A stretch of 64,000 bases of DNA from Limnohabitans parvus II-B4 (GCF_003063455.1 NZ_NESN01000001.1:558001-622000); one strand, 5' to 3'; counted from the stretch's first letter, positions 44,996 to 54,247 are shown. Notes: generated by a model not told the origin, from the sequence alone. Program-made: numbers and translations.

Positions 44996-45628
44996 ATGAA
45001 CATCGCCGACCTGCGCAAGAGCTACGAAAAAGCCGAGCTCAACGAAAACGCCTCCCACGCCAACCCGCTCCAGCAATTTGAGCAATGGCTGCAAGAAGCC
45101 ATTGCCGCCGAAGTGCCTGAGCCCAACGCCATGACGCTGGCCACCGTGGCCAGCAACCTGCGTCCCAGCACACGGGTGGTGCTGATCAAGGGCTATGACG
45201 AGCGCGGCATCGTTTGGTACACCAACTACGCCAGCCAAAAAGGCCAGGAGTTGGCAGGCAATCCCTTTGCGGCGCTGCAGTTTCACTGGGTCGAGCTGGA
45301 ACGGGTGGTGCGCATTGAGGGCCGGGTTGAAAAAGTCAGCGACGAAGAAAGCGATACCTACTTCCACAGCCGCCCACTGGACTCGCGCATCGGCGCTTGG
45401 GCCTCACCCCAAAGCCAAGTGATCGACGGCCGCACCGTGCTGGTGACCAACGCCGCCAAATACGCCGCGCAGTTCATGCTGCAACCGCCTCGCCCGCCGC
45501 ACTGGGGCGGCTACCGCTTGGTGCCCGACCAATGGCAATTCTGGCAAGGACGCAAGAGCCGCCTGCACGATCGCCTGCGTTACACGCAAGATGGCGGCCA
45601 GTGGTTGCGCGAGCGCCTGGCCCCCTGA
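44996..45628 (+). CDS. pdxH: Pyridoxamine 5'-phosphate oxidase
   Basis: A 210-residue FMN enzyme with [11 protein letters not shown] at the start, [48 protein letters not shown] and the C-terminal [15 protein letters not shown] and ERLAP. It makes pyridoxal phosphate, the last step of vitamin B6 synthesis. No ribosome site precedes the ATG, while a TATACT hexamer lies only 6 bases upstream (44984-44989), so the transcript may be leaderless. Confidence 0.96.
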   Translation: MNIADLRKSYEKAELNENASHANPLQQFEQWLQEAIAAEVPEPNAMTLATVASNLRPSTRVVLIKGYDERGIVWYTNYASQKGQELAGNPFAALQFHWVELERVVRIEGRVEKVSDEESDTYFHSRPLDSRIGAWASPQSQVIDGRTVLVTNAAKYAAQFMLQPPRPPHWGGYRLVPDQWQFWQGRKSRLHDRLRYTQDGGQWLRERLAP

Positions 45629-45642
45629 ACCAGCGACAACAG

Positions 45643-46599
45643 TCAGGCCGGCAACATAGGCAAGACCGCCATGACCGCCGTCACGCTCACCACGGCCATC
45701 GCGGTGGACACGGCCACGCCCGCAGTGACCGCGTCTTCTTCTTTGCGGTAGCGCTGCGAGAACAAAAAGACATTGGCCCCGATGGGCAAAGCCGCCGCCA
45801 CCGTCATCACGGCCAAATGCAGCCCGCGCAAACCCAGCAACCAGCCCACCGCCAGCATGAGCGCAGGATGGACGACGGTTTTAACCAAAGACAATTTCAG
45901 GGCAGACATGAACTGTTTGCCGATCGGCGTTTGTGACAGCGTGATGCCCACCAGCACCAAAGCAATCGGACCAAAAGCACTGCCCAGCAAGGCCAAAGGT
46001 CGGTCCACCACCGGGTGCAAGCCCCAGCCGGTCTGGGCATAGACCAAACCCACCAGAATCGGCAAAGGCACGGGGTGAATGATGGCGTTGCGCACCGCAG
46101 ACGCCACTGTGCGCCAAACAGCGCGGCGCTCGCCGGACAGAGCGGCGTGCTCGCTGGCGACTTGCAACTCCAGCACCAGCGTGGCCGCACTCAGCAAGAC
46201 CAAGGCGTGCAATGAGATCAAGGTGAACAGCAACACCTGCCCCTCTTGCCCATAGGCCAAGCCGATCAAGGGCACGCCGATCATCAAGGTGTTGCTGAAA
46301 ATACTGGCCAATGCCAGCACCGAAGCGCGGCTGTTACGACCATAGAGCCAGAGCATGGTGACAAACAAGGCCCCTGCCACCAGGAAATACTGCGCCACGG
46401 GTTTGAAATCCAGCTGCTCAATGCGCACGCTGCTCATGGTGCGAAATAAGAGCGCTTGGGTCAGCACCAAAAAAACCAGATTGGACAAGTCGCGCACCGA
46501 CTCGCCGCGCACGAGCTTGGCCTTGCCCGCCACAAAGCCAATCAAGATCAGCAACACCACGGGCAGCAATGACGACAAAACGGGATGATCAAGGTTCAT
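45643..46599 (-). CDS. AEC-family (auxin efflux carrier-like) transporter
   Basis: A 318-residue protein with about ten membrane helices arranged as two halves, including VVLLILIGFVAGKAKLV, SIFSNTLMIGVPLIGLAYG (the conserved crossover with Asn) and LALLGSAFGPIALVLVGITL. Bacterial members export or import malonate, malate and other acids; the substrate is unknown. Converges on pdxH across 14 bases. Confidence 0.87.
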   Translation of the reverse strand: MNLDHPVLSSLLPVVLLILIGFVAGKAKLVRGESVRDLSNLVFLVLTQALLFRTMSSVRIEQLDFKPVAQYFLVAGALFVTMLWLYGRNSRASVLALASIFSNTLMIGVPLIGLAYGQEGQVLLFTLISLHALVLLSAATLVLELQVASEHAALSGERRAVWRTVASAVRNAIIHPVPLPILVGLVYAQTGWGLHPVVDRPLALLGSAFGPIALVLVGITLSQTPIGKQFMSALKLSLVKTVVHPALMLAVGWLLGLRGLHLAVMTVAAALPIGANVFLFSQRYRKEEDAVTAGVAVSTAMAVVSVTAVMAVLPMLPA

Positions 46600-46680
46600 G
46601 CCCCGATTATCCCGTTGACTCAGCCGCTCAAATGGCGGAAACCACGTAGCGCCGCCGCCTAGGCGACGCCACGCAGGCCA

Positions 46681-48690
46681 TCAAAACGTGGCCTGAACCC
46701 CCAGCTTGACGCTGCGGCCCGGCAAGGGCGACTTGCCAAACGCGGTGCTGGTCAGGATCGAGCTGGCGCTGTAAGCCAGTTGGTCGGTCAGGTTGTCTAA
46801 GCGGGCAAACCAATGCAGCACGGTGGTATCCAGCTTTTGACGGTAAGCCACACTGGCGTTGACCCAGGTGTAGGCACCCGTGGCCACACTGCCTTCGGGT
46901 ACACGCTTTTGCGCGGCATGCCAGTCAGCGCTCATCTTGGCGCTCCAGGGGCCTTGGCCATACACCAGCGTGGCGCCTACACGCATGGGCGCAATGCGGG
47001 GCAATGGCTCGCCCGTGCTCGTGTTGGTGGCCCGCACGGTGTCGGCACGCCAGTCCAGGTCGAGCGTCGAGGTGTTTTGCCACAGACGCTGACGACCGCT
47101 GGCCTCCAAGCCTCTGAATTGGGCCTTGACGCCTTGGTAGCGCTGCACGGGCAAAACGCCCTCCACGTCCTGCGTGTTCATCAGGCCAATGTAGTTGGCA
47201 AACTGGTTGGCAAAGGCCGTCACATTCACACTGTCGGGGCCGGACTTCCACTGCACACCCGCATCCAGGCTCTTGGACTTTTCCAGGCCCAATGCTGCGC
47301 TGCCGATTTCCCAGGCGTGGGTGGCCAGGTGTGGGCCATTGGCAAACAATTCGTAGTCTTTGGGGGCACGCTGCGTCAAGGCAGCATTGCCGGTCAAAGA
47401 CCATGCGGGCGAAAGCTTGAACACCGCCCCAGCGGCCACACTGAAGGGCGTGAATTTTTGGGCCCCGATGCCCTCGTCAAACCGCTCCAGCTCGGGGTTG
47501 CCCAAGGATTCCACCCGCACCGACTCCCAACGCGCTCCGGCCGTGACTTGGCCCCATGCGGTGGGCAGTTCTTCGTGAACAAAAAGAGCATGGCTGCGTG
47601 TGCGGCTGAAAGGGGCAAAGGCTTCGCTTCCCACCGCAGAAAAGCGGCTCGATTCGGTCTGCACACCCACCACGCCTTGCCACCCCGCCACCGGGCGGTG
47701 CCGCGCCTCGATGCGCAGGTCTTGGCCTTTGTTGGCAAACACGGTGCCCGCTTGGGTGCCCTCAAACTCGGTGTGCTGGTAGTCGGTGTGGCTCAGGCGG
47801 GCTTTGACGCTCTCAAACCAGCCCGGCAATTGGCGCACTTGGCCCTCCAGCGCGTAGCGGGTGGTCTTCATGCCAATCGCCACCTCGTCTTCGGCCACGG
47901 TCCCGTAGTCGCTTTGGTAGCTGTTGACCGATGCGCCCAAATAGCCGTGCGCCCAAAAGGTGCTGGCACCAAAAGCGCCACCCCGGGCGGTGCTGGCCGA
48001 GTTGCAGATGCGCCGGGCGTTGGCAGGTGCGCCGGGCTTTGTGCATTCGAGTGCCACCGGCACCCGCACATCGCCGGTGCGGCGGTCAAAACCGTCCAAA
48101 TGCAGGGCATAACGTTCGTTGCCCGCCTCCACCAAACCAGCCACGCTGCGTTCGTCGTTGCCCGTGCCCGCTTGCAGCTGGGCTTTGCCCAGCACGCCCG
48201 AGACTGCTTCTCGCGGGATGCGGTTGTCGATCACATTGACCACACCGCCCACGGCGCTGCCACCATAAAGCAAGGCGGCCGGGCCGCGCAGCACTTCTAC
48301 GCGGTCGGTGGACAAAACATCGAGTGGCACCGCATGGTCGTAGCTGAGTGCCGAAGCATCCAGGCTGGAGGCGCTGTTGTTCAGCACCCGGATGCGGTCG
48401 CCATCAAGCCCGCGAATGGTGGGGCGGCTGGCGTTGGGGCCAAAGTAGGTGCTGGACACGCCGGGCAAACCGTTAAGGGTTTCGCCCAAAGTGCTTTGCC
48501 CGCGTTCGAGCAGGTCGGCGCGGCCCAGGCTGCTCACAGGCACGGTGGTGCTGTCGCGGCCCAAGGGGTTGCCGGTGATGACGATTTCTGGGAGCGCACT
48601 GGGTGCGGCGTTTTGCGCCCAAGCGTTTGAAAAAGACAAAGTGGCCAAGCAGGCGCAAGCCAAGGCCGAAAGCTGAAAAGAATGGGTCAT
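46681..48690 (-). CDS. TonB-dependent receptor, ZnuD-like
   Basis: A 669-residue outer membrane receptor. Signal peptide to about residue 25, a TonB box-like EIVITGNPL, the plug domain (RPTIRGLDGDRIRVLNN, VEVLRGPAALLYGGSAVGGVVNVID), then a 22-strand-type barrel ending in an aromatic residue (GVQATF). The extracellular segment with two Cys (ECTKPGAPANARRICN) and the block GYLGASVNSYQSDYGTVAEDEVAIGMK resemble ZnuD zinc receptors. Two small genes upstream appear to belong to the same operon. Zinc is inferred from family; no Zur box was recognised. Confidence 0.82.
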   Translation of the reverse strand: MTHSFQLSALACACLATLSFSNAWAQNAAPSALPEIVITGNPLGRDSTTVPVSSLGRADLLERGQSTLGETLNGLPGVSSTYFGPNASRPTIRGLDGDRIRVLNNSASSLDASALSYDHAVPLDVLSTDRVEVLRGPAALLYGGSAVGGVVNVIDNRIPREAVSGVLGKAQLQAGTGNDERSVAGLVEAGNERYALHLDGFDRRTGDVRVPVALECTKPGAPANARRICNSASTARGGAFGASTFWAHGYLGASVNSYQSDYGTVAEDEVAIGMKTTRYALEGQVRQLPGWFESVKARLSHTDYQHTEFEGTQAGTVFANKGQDLRIEARHRPVAGWQGVVGVQTESSRFSAVGSEAFAPFSRTRSHALFVHEELPTAWGQVTAGARWESVRVESLGNPELERFDEGIGAQKFTPFSVAAGAVFKLSPAWSLTGNAALTQRAPKDYELFANGPHLATHAWEIGSAALGLEKSKSLDAGVQWKSGPDSVNVTAFANQFANYIGLMNTQDVEGVLPVQRYQGVKAQFRGLEASGRQRLWQNTSTLDLDWRADTVRATNTSTGEPLPRIAPMRVGATLVYGQGPWSAKMSADWHAAQKRVPEGSVATGAYTWVNASVAYRQKLDTTVLHWFARLDNLTDQLAYSASSILTSTAFGKSPLPGRSVKLGVQATF

Positions 48691-48768
48691 ATCTGTGTGA
48701 TTTGAAAAACAGGAACAGTCCAGCGCCTTCCGCTACAGACGGAAAGCCAGCCAGACAAGATCAGGGGT

Positions 48769-49167
48769 TCAAATCAACACAGGCGGCGCACGGGCTTGCG
48801 CCGGGGACCAGCGGTCCCGGTCTGAAGAAAAAGCAAGCCGAAAGATGGGGGGCGCGGTCGTCCCCATCGGGGCCAGGCCGCATGAGCACGATGCACTCAG
48901 CCGTTCGGCTTGGGACAGGTGATCCAGTACACGACACAGGTCAGAGTCGGCCTCATGTCCCAGGTCAGCCGAATGGCCTTCGTGTCGATTTTCATCTTGG
49001 ACAGGCCCAGCAAGCACATGCCCCTCGTGCCGATCAACGGGGACCGAGAGCACCTGCCGGGTCCCGTGCGCAATGCCATGCCACTGACCCCAAAGCGGGG
49101 CCCACAACAAGGCGCCCAGCAGCAGGATATTCAGCCAGCGCGGCAGGCTTGAACGGGCAGAACTCAT
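48769..49167 (-). CDS. DUF2946-like small exported protein
   Basis: A 132-residue protein: hydrophobic N-terminal segment (WLNILLLGALLWAPLWGQWHG), many His and Asp/Glu in the middle (HEGHVLAGPVQDENRHEGHSADLGHEAD), a CSCG motif, and the C-terminal ARAPPVLI tail typical of DUF2946 proteins. Such proteins accompany metal-linked TonB receptors; the His clusters suggest metal binding at or outside the inner membrane. It lies 78 bases before the receptor gene and 24 after the next small gene. Confidence 0.65.
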   Translation of the reverse strand: MSSARSSLPRWLNILLLGALLWAPLWGQWHGIAHGTRQVLSVPVDRHEGHVLAGPVQDENRHEGHSADLGHEADSDLCRVLDHLSQAERLSASCSCGLAPMGTTAPPIFRLAFSSDRDRWSPAQARAPPVLI

Positions 49168-49191
49168 GGCAGGCGCGTGGTCAGCGGTGGA

Positions 49192-49431
49192 TCAATGCGC
49201 GTGCTTCATGCCGCAATACTTGCCCAAGGCCAAGCCCTTGCAGGCTGTTTGCAACGCCTTGGTGCATTGATCGGGCTTCTTGCCGGACTCTAGGCATTTG
49301 GCCGCCGCCTCGTGGGCCTCGGCCATGGCACGGTGACGGGCAATGTCTTCCTGGACTTCCTTGGTGCTGTGCTGGGCTGCAGCCCCGAAGGACAAGGTCA
49401 AAGTGACTAAGCAAAAAACAATTTTGTTCAT
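49192..49431 (-). CDS. Small exported Cys/His protein
   Basis: A 79-residue protein with signal peptide MNKIVFCLVTLTLSFGAAAQ. The mature part is helical and charged (EDIARHRAMAEAHEAAAKCLE) and has four Cys (in AKCLE, DQCTK, TACKG and KYCGM) and His near the end (KHAH). No family is named with certainty. As first gene of the receptor operon it may be a periplasmic metal carrier or sensor partner. Confidence 0.6.
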   Translation of the reverse strand: MNKIVFCLVTLTLSFGAAAQHSTKEVQEDIARHRAMAEAHEAAAKCLESGKKPDQCTKALQTACKGLALGKYCGMKHAH

Positions 49432-49512
49432 GGTCTGATTTTTGGCGATGTGATCAAGGAGTTTGACCATACCCTTCAAACTGGGCACAAGACAAGAATA
49501 CTCGGACTTTGG

Positions 49513-50046
49513 TCACTCACGCACCAAGCGTGCAAACGTCTTTTTGAACTTGCTCACTTTGGGCGCTGCCACCGCCATGCAATAACCTTGATAGGGGTTG
49601 CGTTCAAAAAAGTCCTGGTGGTATGCCTCCGCTCCACTGTAATTGGCCAAAGCCAGCACCTCAGTCACGATAGGCTGGCCAAAGGCGTCGGCCGCGGTCA
49701 GCTCGGCGATCAGCGCCTGCGCCACTTGGGCTTGCTCGGCCGTCGTGAAGTAAATGCCGCTTCGGTACTGCGTGCCTGCATCGTTGCCCTGACGGTTGAG
49801 CGTGGTCGGGTCGTGGATGACAAAGAAAATTTCGAGCAGTTCGCGGATGCTGGTCTGCGAAGGGTCATATTCGAGCTTGACGACTTCGTTGTGTCCGGTG
49901 CGGCCGGTGCACACCTCTTCGTAAGTGGGATTGACTGTCTGGCCATTGCAGTAACCCGATTCCACATCGGTCACGCCGCGCACCTTGACATACACCGCCT
50001 CGGTGCACCAAAAGCACCCTCCACCCAACACCAATGTTTCTGTCAT
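49513..50046 (-). CDS. msrA: Peptide methionine (S)-S-oxide reductase
   Basis: A 177-residue MsrA with the active site GGGCFWCTEAVY (catalytic Cys11), SGYCNGQ, YEEVCTGRTGHNEVV and YHQDFF. It repairs oxidised methionine using thioredoxin. ATG 50044-50046 follows AAAGGAAC. The longer frame upstream runs through a repeat and the LysR gene and is rejected. Confidence 0.95.
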   Translation of the reverse strand: MTETLVLGGGCFWCTEAVYVKVRGVTDVESGYCNGQTVNPTYEEVCTGRTGHNEVVKLEYDPSQTSIRELLEIFFVIHDPTTLNRQGNDAGTQYRSGIYFTTAEQAQVAQALIAELTAADAFGQPIVTEVLALANYSGAEAYHQDFFERNPYQGYCMAVAAPKVSKFKKTFARLVRE

Positions 50047-50072
50047 GTTTGTTCCTTTTACGATGTTGAAGA

Positions 50073-50100
50073 TGGACCCCGGATCAAGTCCGGGGTGACA
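50073..50100. repeat. Half palindromic repeat with hairpin
   Basis: One arm of the dispersed element family, GGACCCCGGATCAAG to GGGGTGACA. It holds a CCCCGGA/TCCGGGG stem (50077-50095). It lies between the LysR gene and msrA and may end the LysR transcript. Confidence 0.7.
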
Positions 50101-50138
50101 AATGCGCCCACCAAGCCCACCCCAGGCAATTTGGATTA

Positions 50139-51026
50139 TCAGTCGCCCACAAGCCCCGCCTGCACCGCCTGCACAAAGTCCCCCAGCGCTGTCTGGTCTC
50201 GGTCGCTGCGCCAGAGGCAACGCGTGTCGTAACGCACATCCACCTCGCGCAGCGGCACGAACACCGCGCCCGCCAGCGCAGATTGCTGCAAGGCCTGCGG
50301 CACCAGCGCCACGCCCAAACCCTGGGAAACCAAAGACACCACACTCAGCCAATGGCGCAACTCGTGCACCACGGGAGGCATCCAGCCGGCTTGCTCGCAC
50401 AACAGGAGGATGCGCTCGTGGTAATCGGGCGAGACAGTGCGGGACACCACCACCAAGTCTTGTCCTGACAGCGCATTCAAGCCCAGGCTGGCCGCACCCG
50501 CCAAAGGGTGGCTGGCGGGCAGGCAGGCCACCAAGGGTTGGCTGGCCACCAAAATATGCTCAAAGCCGGGTGGCACCCGGGGCGTGTGGACAAATCCAAC
50601 GTCCAGGCGATCGCGCAACAGCTCGGACAGCTGCTCGGTCGAGCTCAACTCCCGCAAAACCAAACGCAAGCGCGGATGGCTGGCCTGGAAACGGCTCATG
50701 ATTTGCGGCAAACCGCAATACAGCATGGTCCCGGCAAAGCCGATGTGCAGCTGACCCGACTGGCCTTCGGCCACGTCACGCGCTTCCCGGGCAGCAGCAC
50801 CGGCTTGCGCCAGCAAGGCCCGTGCGGCAGGCACAAAGGCCAACCCCGCAGCCGTCAGTTGCACGCCACGGCTGTTGCGATTGAACAATTGCGCCCCCAC
50901 AGAGGCCTCGAGCTGCTGGATGTTCAGACTCAAAGGCGGTTGCGAAATCGACAGGCGCTGCGCAGCCCGACCAAAATGCAACTCCTCGGCCAACATGAGG
51001 AAATAGCGCAGGTGACGAAATTCCAT
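50139..51026 (-). CDS. LysR-family regulator, probable control of gcdH
   Basis: A 295-residue LysR regulator. The winged helix domain is MEFRHLRYFLMLAEELHFGRAAQRLSISQPPLS (1-60); the effector domain has the usual LHIGFAG, LRDRLDVGFVH and VSQGLGVALVPQ blocks. ATG 51024-51026 is used. It is divergent from the acyl-CoA dehydrogenase gene with a T-N11-A dyad in the 100-base gap, a classic arrangement for direct control. Confidence 0.9.
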   Translation of the reverse strand: MEFRHLRYFLMLAEELHFGRAAQRLSISQPPLSLNIQQLEASVGAQLFNRNSRGVQLTAAGLAFVPAARALLAQAGAAAREARDVAEGQSGQLHIGFAGTMLYCGLPQIMSRFQASHPRLRLVLRELSSTEQLSELLRDRLDVGFVHTPRVPPGFEHILVASQPLVACLPASHPLAGAASLGLNALSGQDLVVVSRTVSPDYHERILLLCEQAGWMPPVVHELRHWLSVVSLVSQGLGVALVPQALQQSALAGAVFVPLREVDVRYDTRCLWRSDRDQTALGDFVQAVQAGLVGD

Positions 51027-51041
51027 GTATTTAAAAAATGT

Positions 51042-51058
51042 ATTAATGAATCGATAAT
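51042..51058. promoter_or_regulatory. LysR-type T-N11-A dyad
   Basis: ATTAATGAATCGATAAT: ATTA and TAAT arms around nine bases, satisfying T-N11-A, 15 bases from the LysR start and in the gap shared with gcdH. Confidence 0.5.
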
Positions 51059-51126
51059 TGATATTAGACAACTATTCATCTCACCCTGACAATCCACTTC
51101 AAGATTTTTAAACGGAGACCTCCAAC

Positions 51127-52314
51127 ATGGCCAACCCCAAAAACACTTTCAACTGGGAAGACCCCTTCAACCTCAGCGCCCAACTGACCGACGACGAGCG
51201 TCAGGTGCAAGAGGCCGCCCGCGCCTACTGCCAGGAAAAGCTGCTGCCCCGCGTGAAAGACGCATTCCTGAATGAAACCACCGACGTGGCCATCTTCCGC
51301 GAGATGGGTGAGCTGGGTCTGCTGGGCCCCACCATCCCCGAGCAGTACGGCGGCGCGGGCCTGAACTACGTTTGCTATGGCCTGGTGGCCCGCGAAGTCG
51401 AGCGCGTGGATTCGGGCTACCGCTCCATGATGAGCGTGCAGTCGTCCCTCGTGATGGTGCCGATCAACGACTTCGGCACCGAAGCACAAAAGCAGAAATA
51501 CCTGCCCAAGCTCGCCCGTGGCGAGTGGATCGGCTGCTTTGGCCTGACCGAACCCAACCACGGCTCCGACCCCGGCAGCATGATCACCCGCGCCAAAAAG
51601 GTGGACGGCGGCTACAGCATCAGCGGTGCAAAGATGTGGATCACCAACAGCCCGATCGCCGATGTGTTCGTGGTCTGGGCCAAAGACGATGGCGGCCAGA
51701 TCCGTGGCTTCATTTTGGAAAAAGGCTGGAAGGGTTTGAGCGCCCCCGCTGTGCACGGCAAGGTCGGCCTGCGTGCTTCGATCACCGGCGAGATCGTGAT
51801 GGACGAGGTGTTCTGCCCCGAAGAAAACGCCTTCCCCGAAGTGCGCGGTTTGAAAGGCCCCTTCACTTGCCTGAACAGCGCACGCTACGGCATCGCCTGG
51901 GGTGCATTGGGCGCGGCCGAAGACTGCTACCTGCGCGCCCGCCAGTACGTGATGGACCGCCAGCAGTTTGGTCGCCCCTTGGCCGCCAACCAGCTGATCC
52001 AGAAGAAGCTGGCCGACATGCTGACCGAAATCAGCCTGGGCCTGCAGGGCTGTCTGGCTCTGGGCCGCATGAAGGACGCGGGCAACGCCCCGGTGGAAGT
52101 GACCAGCATCCTCAAGCGCAACAGCTGCGGCAAGGCGCTGGACATCGCCCGCATGGCACGCGACATGATGGGCGGCAACGGCATCAGCGCCGAATACGGC
52201 GTGGCCCGCCACCTGGTGAACCTGGAAGTGGTCAACACTTACGAAGGCACGCACGATGTGCACGCCCTGATCTTGGGCCGGGCGATCACCGGGATTCCGG
52301 CTTTCTCGAACTGA
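51127..52314 (+). CDS. gcdH: Glutaryl-CoA dehydrogenase
   Basis: A 395-residue acyl-CoA dehydrogenase. FAD and substrate blocks: [54 protein letters not shown]; the catalytic Glu is in [20 protein letters not shown]. The TEPNHGSDP and YEGTHDVH forms are those of GcdH, which oxidises and decarboxylates glutaryl-CoA to crotonyl-CoA in lysine and aromatic degradation. The divergent LysR gene supports this. Confidence 0.92.
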   Translation: MANPKNTFNWEDPFNLSAQLTDDERQVQEAARAYCQEKLLPRVKDAFLNETTDVAIFREMGELGLLGPTIPEQYGGAGLNYVCYGLVAREVERVDSGYRSMMSVQSSLVMVPINDFGTEAQKQKYLPKLARGEWIGCFGLTEPNHGSDPGSMITRAKKVDGGYSISGAKMWITNSPIADVFVVWAKDDGGQIRGFILEKGWKGLSAPAVHGKVGLRASITGEIVMDEVFCPEENAFPEVRGLKGPFTCLNSARYGIAWGALGAAEDCYLRARQYVMDRQQFGRPLAANQLIQKKLADMLTEISLGLQGCLALGRMKDAGNAPVEVTSILKRNSCGKALDIARMARDMMGGNGISAEYGVARHLVNLEVVNTYEGTHDVHALILGRAITGIPAFSN

Positions 52315-52338
52315 GTCGGAGCTTTCAAGCACAAGAGG

Positions 52339-52362
52339 GGCTGCCAAGGGGCAGCCTTTTTT
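52339..52362 (+). terminator. Intrinsic terminator after gcdH
   Basis: GGCTGCC, loop AAGG, GGCAGCC, then six T, 24 bases after the gcdH stop. Confidence 0.9.
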
Positions 52363-52418
52363 GTTGGATGCTCAGGGTGCGCCACCACCTTGACGAAGCC
52401 CTGCGCAGGGCTTACATT

Positions 52419-52432
52419 ACTAACCAGTCAGT
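52419..52432. promoter_or_regulatory. TetR-type operator
   Basis: ACTAAC, CA, GTCAGT: an inverted repeat with one mismatch, 15 bases before the GTG start of the TetR gene. It lies where autorepression of the efflux operon would be expected. Confidence 0.6.
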
Positions 52433-52447
52433 CATTAACAAAACATC

Positions 52448-53101
52448 GTGAACCCCACCGACCTCCCCGTCCCGCACAAACGAGAGCGCCGCAAGCAAGA
52501 CCGCCCCGGCGAGCTGCTTGATGCCGCGTTGGACTTGTTTGTCGAGAAAGGCTTTGCCGCGACACGGGTCGAAGAAGTGGCGGCACGCGCGGGCGTGTCC
52601 AAAGGCACCCTGTTTTTGTACTTTCCGAGCAAAGAAGACCTGTTCAAAGCCGTGGTGCGCGAGAACGTGGTCCATCCGGTGACCCAAGGCGCTGGCGAAA
52701 TGGCGCACTTCAAGGGAACCTCCGGTGAATTGCTCGAATGGATGATGCTGCAATGGTGGCACCGCTATGGTGCCACCAAGGCTTCGGGCATTTCCAAACT
52801 GATCATGAGCGAGGCCACCAACTTCCCGGAGCTGGCGGCTTTTTACCGCCAGGAAGTCATCGAACCCGGCCAAGCCTTGGTGCGCACCGTGCTGCAACGT
52901 GCGATTGCCCAAGGCGAGTTTCGGCCGGTCGATGTCGAATTGGCTTTGCACTCGGTCATGGCACCCCTGCTTTTTCTGGTCATGTGGAAACACTCCATGG
53001 GCCCTTGTTGTCCAGTGTCGGAGCAAATCAAGCCCGAACAATTCATCACCCAACACGCCCAATTGCTGGTGCGTGGACTTTCTTTACCCCAAACACCATG
53101 A
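52448..53101 (+). CDS. TetR-family repressor of the RND pump operon
   Basis: A 217-residue TetR protein with the helix-turn-helix in ALDLFVEKGFAATRVEEVAARAGVSKGTLFLYFPSKEDLFKAVV (about 27-70) and a helical ligand domain. GTG 52448 is the start. Its stop overlaps the next gene (ATGA), so regulator, adaptor and pump form one operon; in the AcrR manner it probably represses its own transcript until a toxic compound binds. Confidence 0.92.
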   Translation: MNPTDLPVPHKRERRKQDRPGELLDAALDLFVEKGFAATRVEEVAARAGVSKGTLFLYFPSKEDLFKAVVRENVVHPVTQGAGEMAHFKGTSGELLEWMMLQWWHRYGATKASGISKLIMSEATNFPELAAFYRQEVIEPGQALVRTVLQRAIAQGEFRPVDVELALHSVMAPLLFLVMWKHSMGPCCPVSEQIKPEQFITQHAQLLVRGLSLPQTP

Positions 53102-54234
53102 AACGTTCTACCCTCTGGATCCTCTCTGGCGTGGCTGCGGCCGCTTTGCTCGCTGGGGGTGCCCGATGGGCCAGCCTGCGCAAGACCGCGGTAGAAACCA
53201 CCAAAACAAGTACACCCGTTGCCACCCAGATCGAGTTGAGCGCCAGCGATGTCGTCAAAGCCCAGAAAATGGACATGGTTTTGGGTCTGCCGGTTTCGGG
53301 CACGCTGAAAGCCAGCCAAAGCGCGATGGTCAAAGCACGTGTGACTGGCGAACTGATGGATTTGGTGGTGCGTGAAGGCGACTTGGTCAAAGCAGGCCAG
53401 ACGATTGCCCGAATCGACCCCACTGAATACCAAGCGCGTGAACGTCAAGCCAAACAGCAAGCCGATGCGGCACAAGCCCAAGTCGAGATTGCACAAAAGC
53501 AGTTCGACAACAACAAAGCTTTGGTAGACCAAGGCTTTATCTCGCAAACCGCTTTGCAAAATTCAGCGGCCAGCCTGAATGGTGCCAAGGCCACGCACAT
53601 GGCGGCGGTGGCTGCGCTCGACGTCACACGCAAGGCTTTGGACGATGCGATCATCCGCTCGCCCATCAGCGGCCAGATTGCCCAGCGACTGGCCCAACCC
53701 GGCGAGCGCATGGGGCTCGATGCCCGCATTGTGGAGGTGGTCAACCTCAGCCAACTTGAACTCGAAGCGGCTTTACCCGCCGCCGATGCCGGCTTGGTGC
53801 GCGCAGGCATGAAAGCGCAACTGAAGGTCGAAGGCATCGACGAGCCCGTCGCCGCCAAGGTCTTGCGCATCAACCCCGCAGCCCAAGCCGGCAGCCGCAG
53901 TGTGTTGGTCTATCTGGGCGTGGCGGGTCAAGATGGCTTGCGCCAGGGCTTGTTTGCCGAGGGCAGCTTGGGCACCCGAACCGTGCAAGCCTTGGCCGTG
54001 CCGCTGTCGAGTGTGCGCACCGACAAGCCTCAGCCTTATGTGCAGGTGGTCGATGGCGAGCAAGTGCGTCATGTGACCGTGCAAACCGGCACCCGTGCCG
54101 AGAAGACGTTGAAAAACATCACACTGACCTGGGTCGAGGTGCAAGGTCTTGCTGAAGGGGCTCAAGTGCTCACAGCCAGTGCAGGCGCGGTGCGCGAAGG
54201 CACGCTGGTGAAGTTCACCGCTGGCGTACGCTGA
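53098..54234 (+). CDS. RND efflux periplasmic adaptor (membrane fusion protein)
   Basis: A 378-residue adaptor with an N-terminal membrane anchor (LWILSGVAAAALLAGG), lipoyl half-motifs (ELMDLVVREGDLVKAGQTIARID and RSPISGQIAQRLAQPGERM), a coiled-coil hairpin of about 70 residues between them, then beta-barrel and membrane-proximal domains. No lipobox Cys is present. It connects the RND pump to an outer membrane channel, perhaps the TolC-like protein at 58534. Confidence 0.92.
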   Translation: MKRSTLWILSGVAAAALLAGGARWASLRKTAVETTKTSTPVATQIELSASDVVKAQKMDMVLGLPVSGTLKASQSAMVKARVTGELMDLVVREGDLVKAGQTIARIDPTEYQARERQAKQQADAAQAQVEIAQKQFDNNKALVDQGFISQTALQNSAASLNGAKATHMAAVAALDVTRKALDDAIIRSPISGQIAQRLAQPGERMGLDARIVEVVNLSQLELEAALPAADAGLVRAGMKAQLKVEGIDEPVAAKVLRINPAAQAGSRSVLVYLGVAGQDGLRQGLFAEGSLGTRTVQALAVPLSSVRTDKPQPYVQVVDGEQVRHVTVQTGTRAEKTLKNITLTWVEVQGLAEGAQVLTASAGAVREGTLVKFTAGVR

Positions 54235-54247
54235 AAGGGATAGATCC

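Noticed and set aside
46640..46680. Terminator after the TonB receptor
   Set aside because: A GC-rich imperfect hairpin is possible around CGCCTAGGCG, but there is no T-run and pairing is poor.
46813..48630. 605-codon rightward open frame
   Set aside because: Antisense to the TonB receptor; composition is typical of a shadow frame.
49432..49512. Zur box upstream of the receptor operon
   Set aside because: No recognisable GTTATA-type palindrome was found in the gap.
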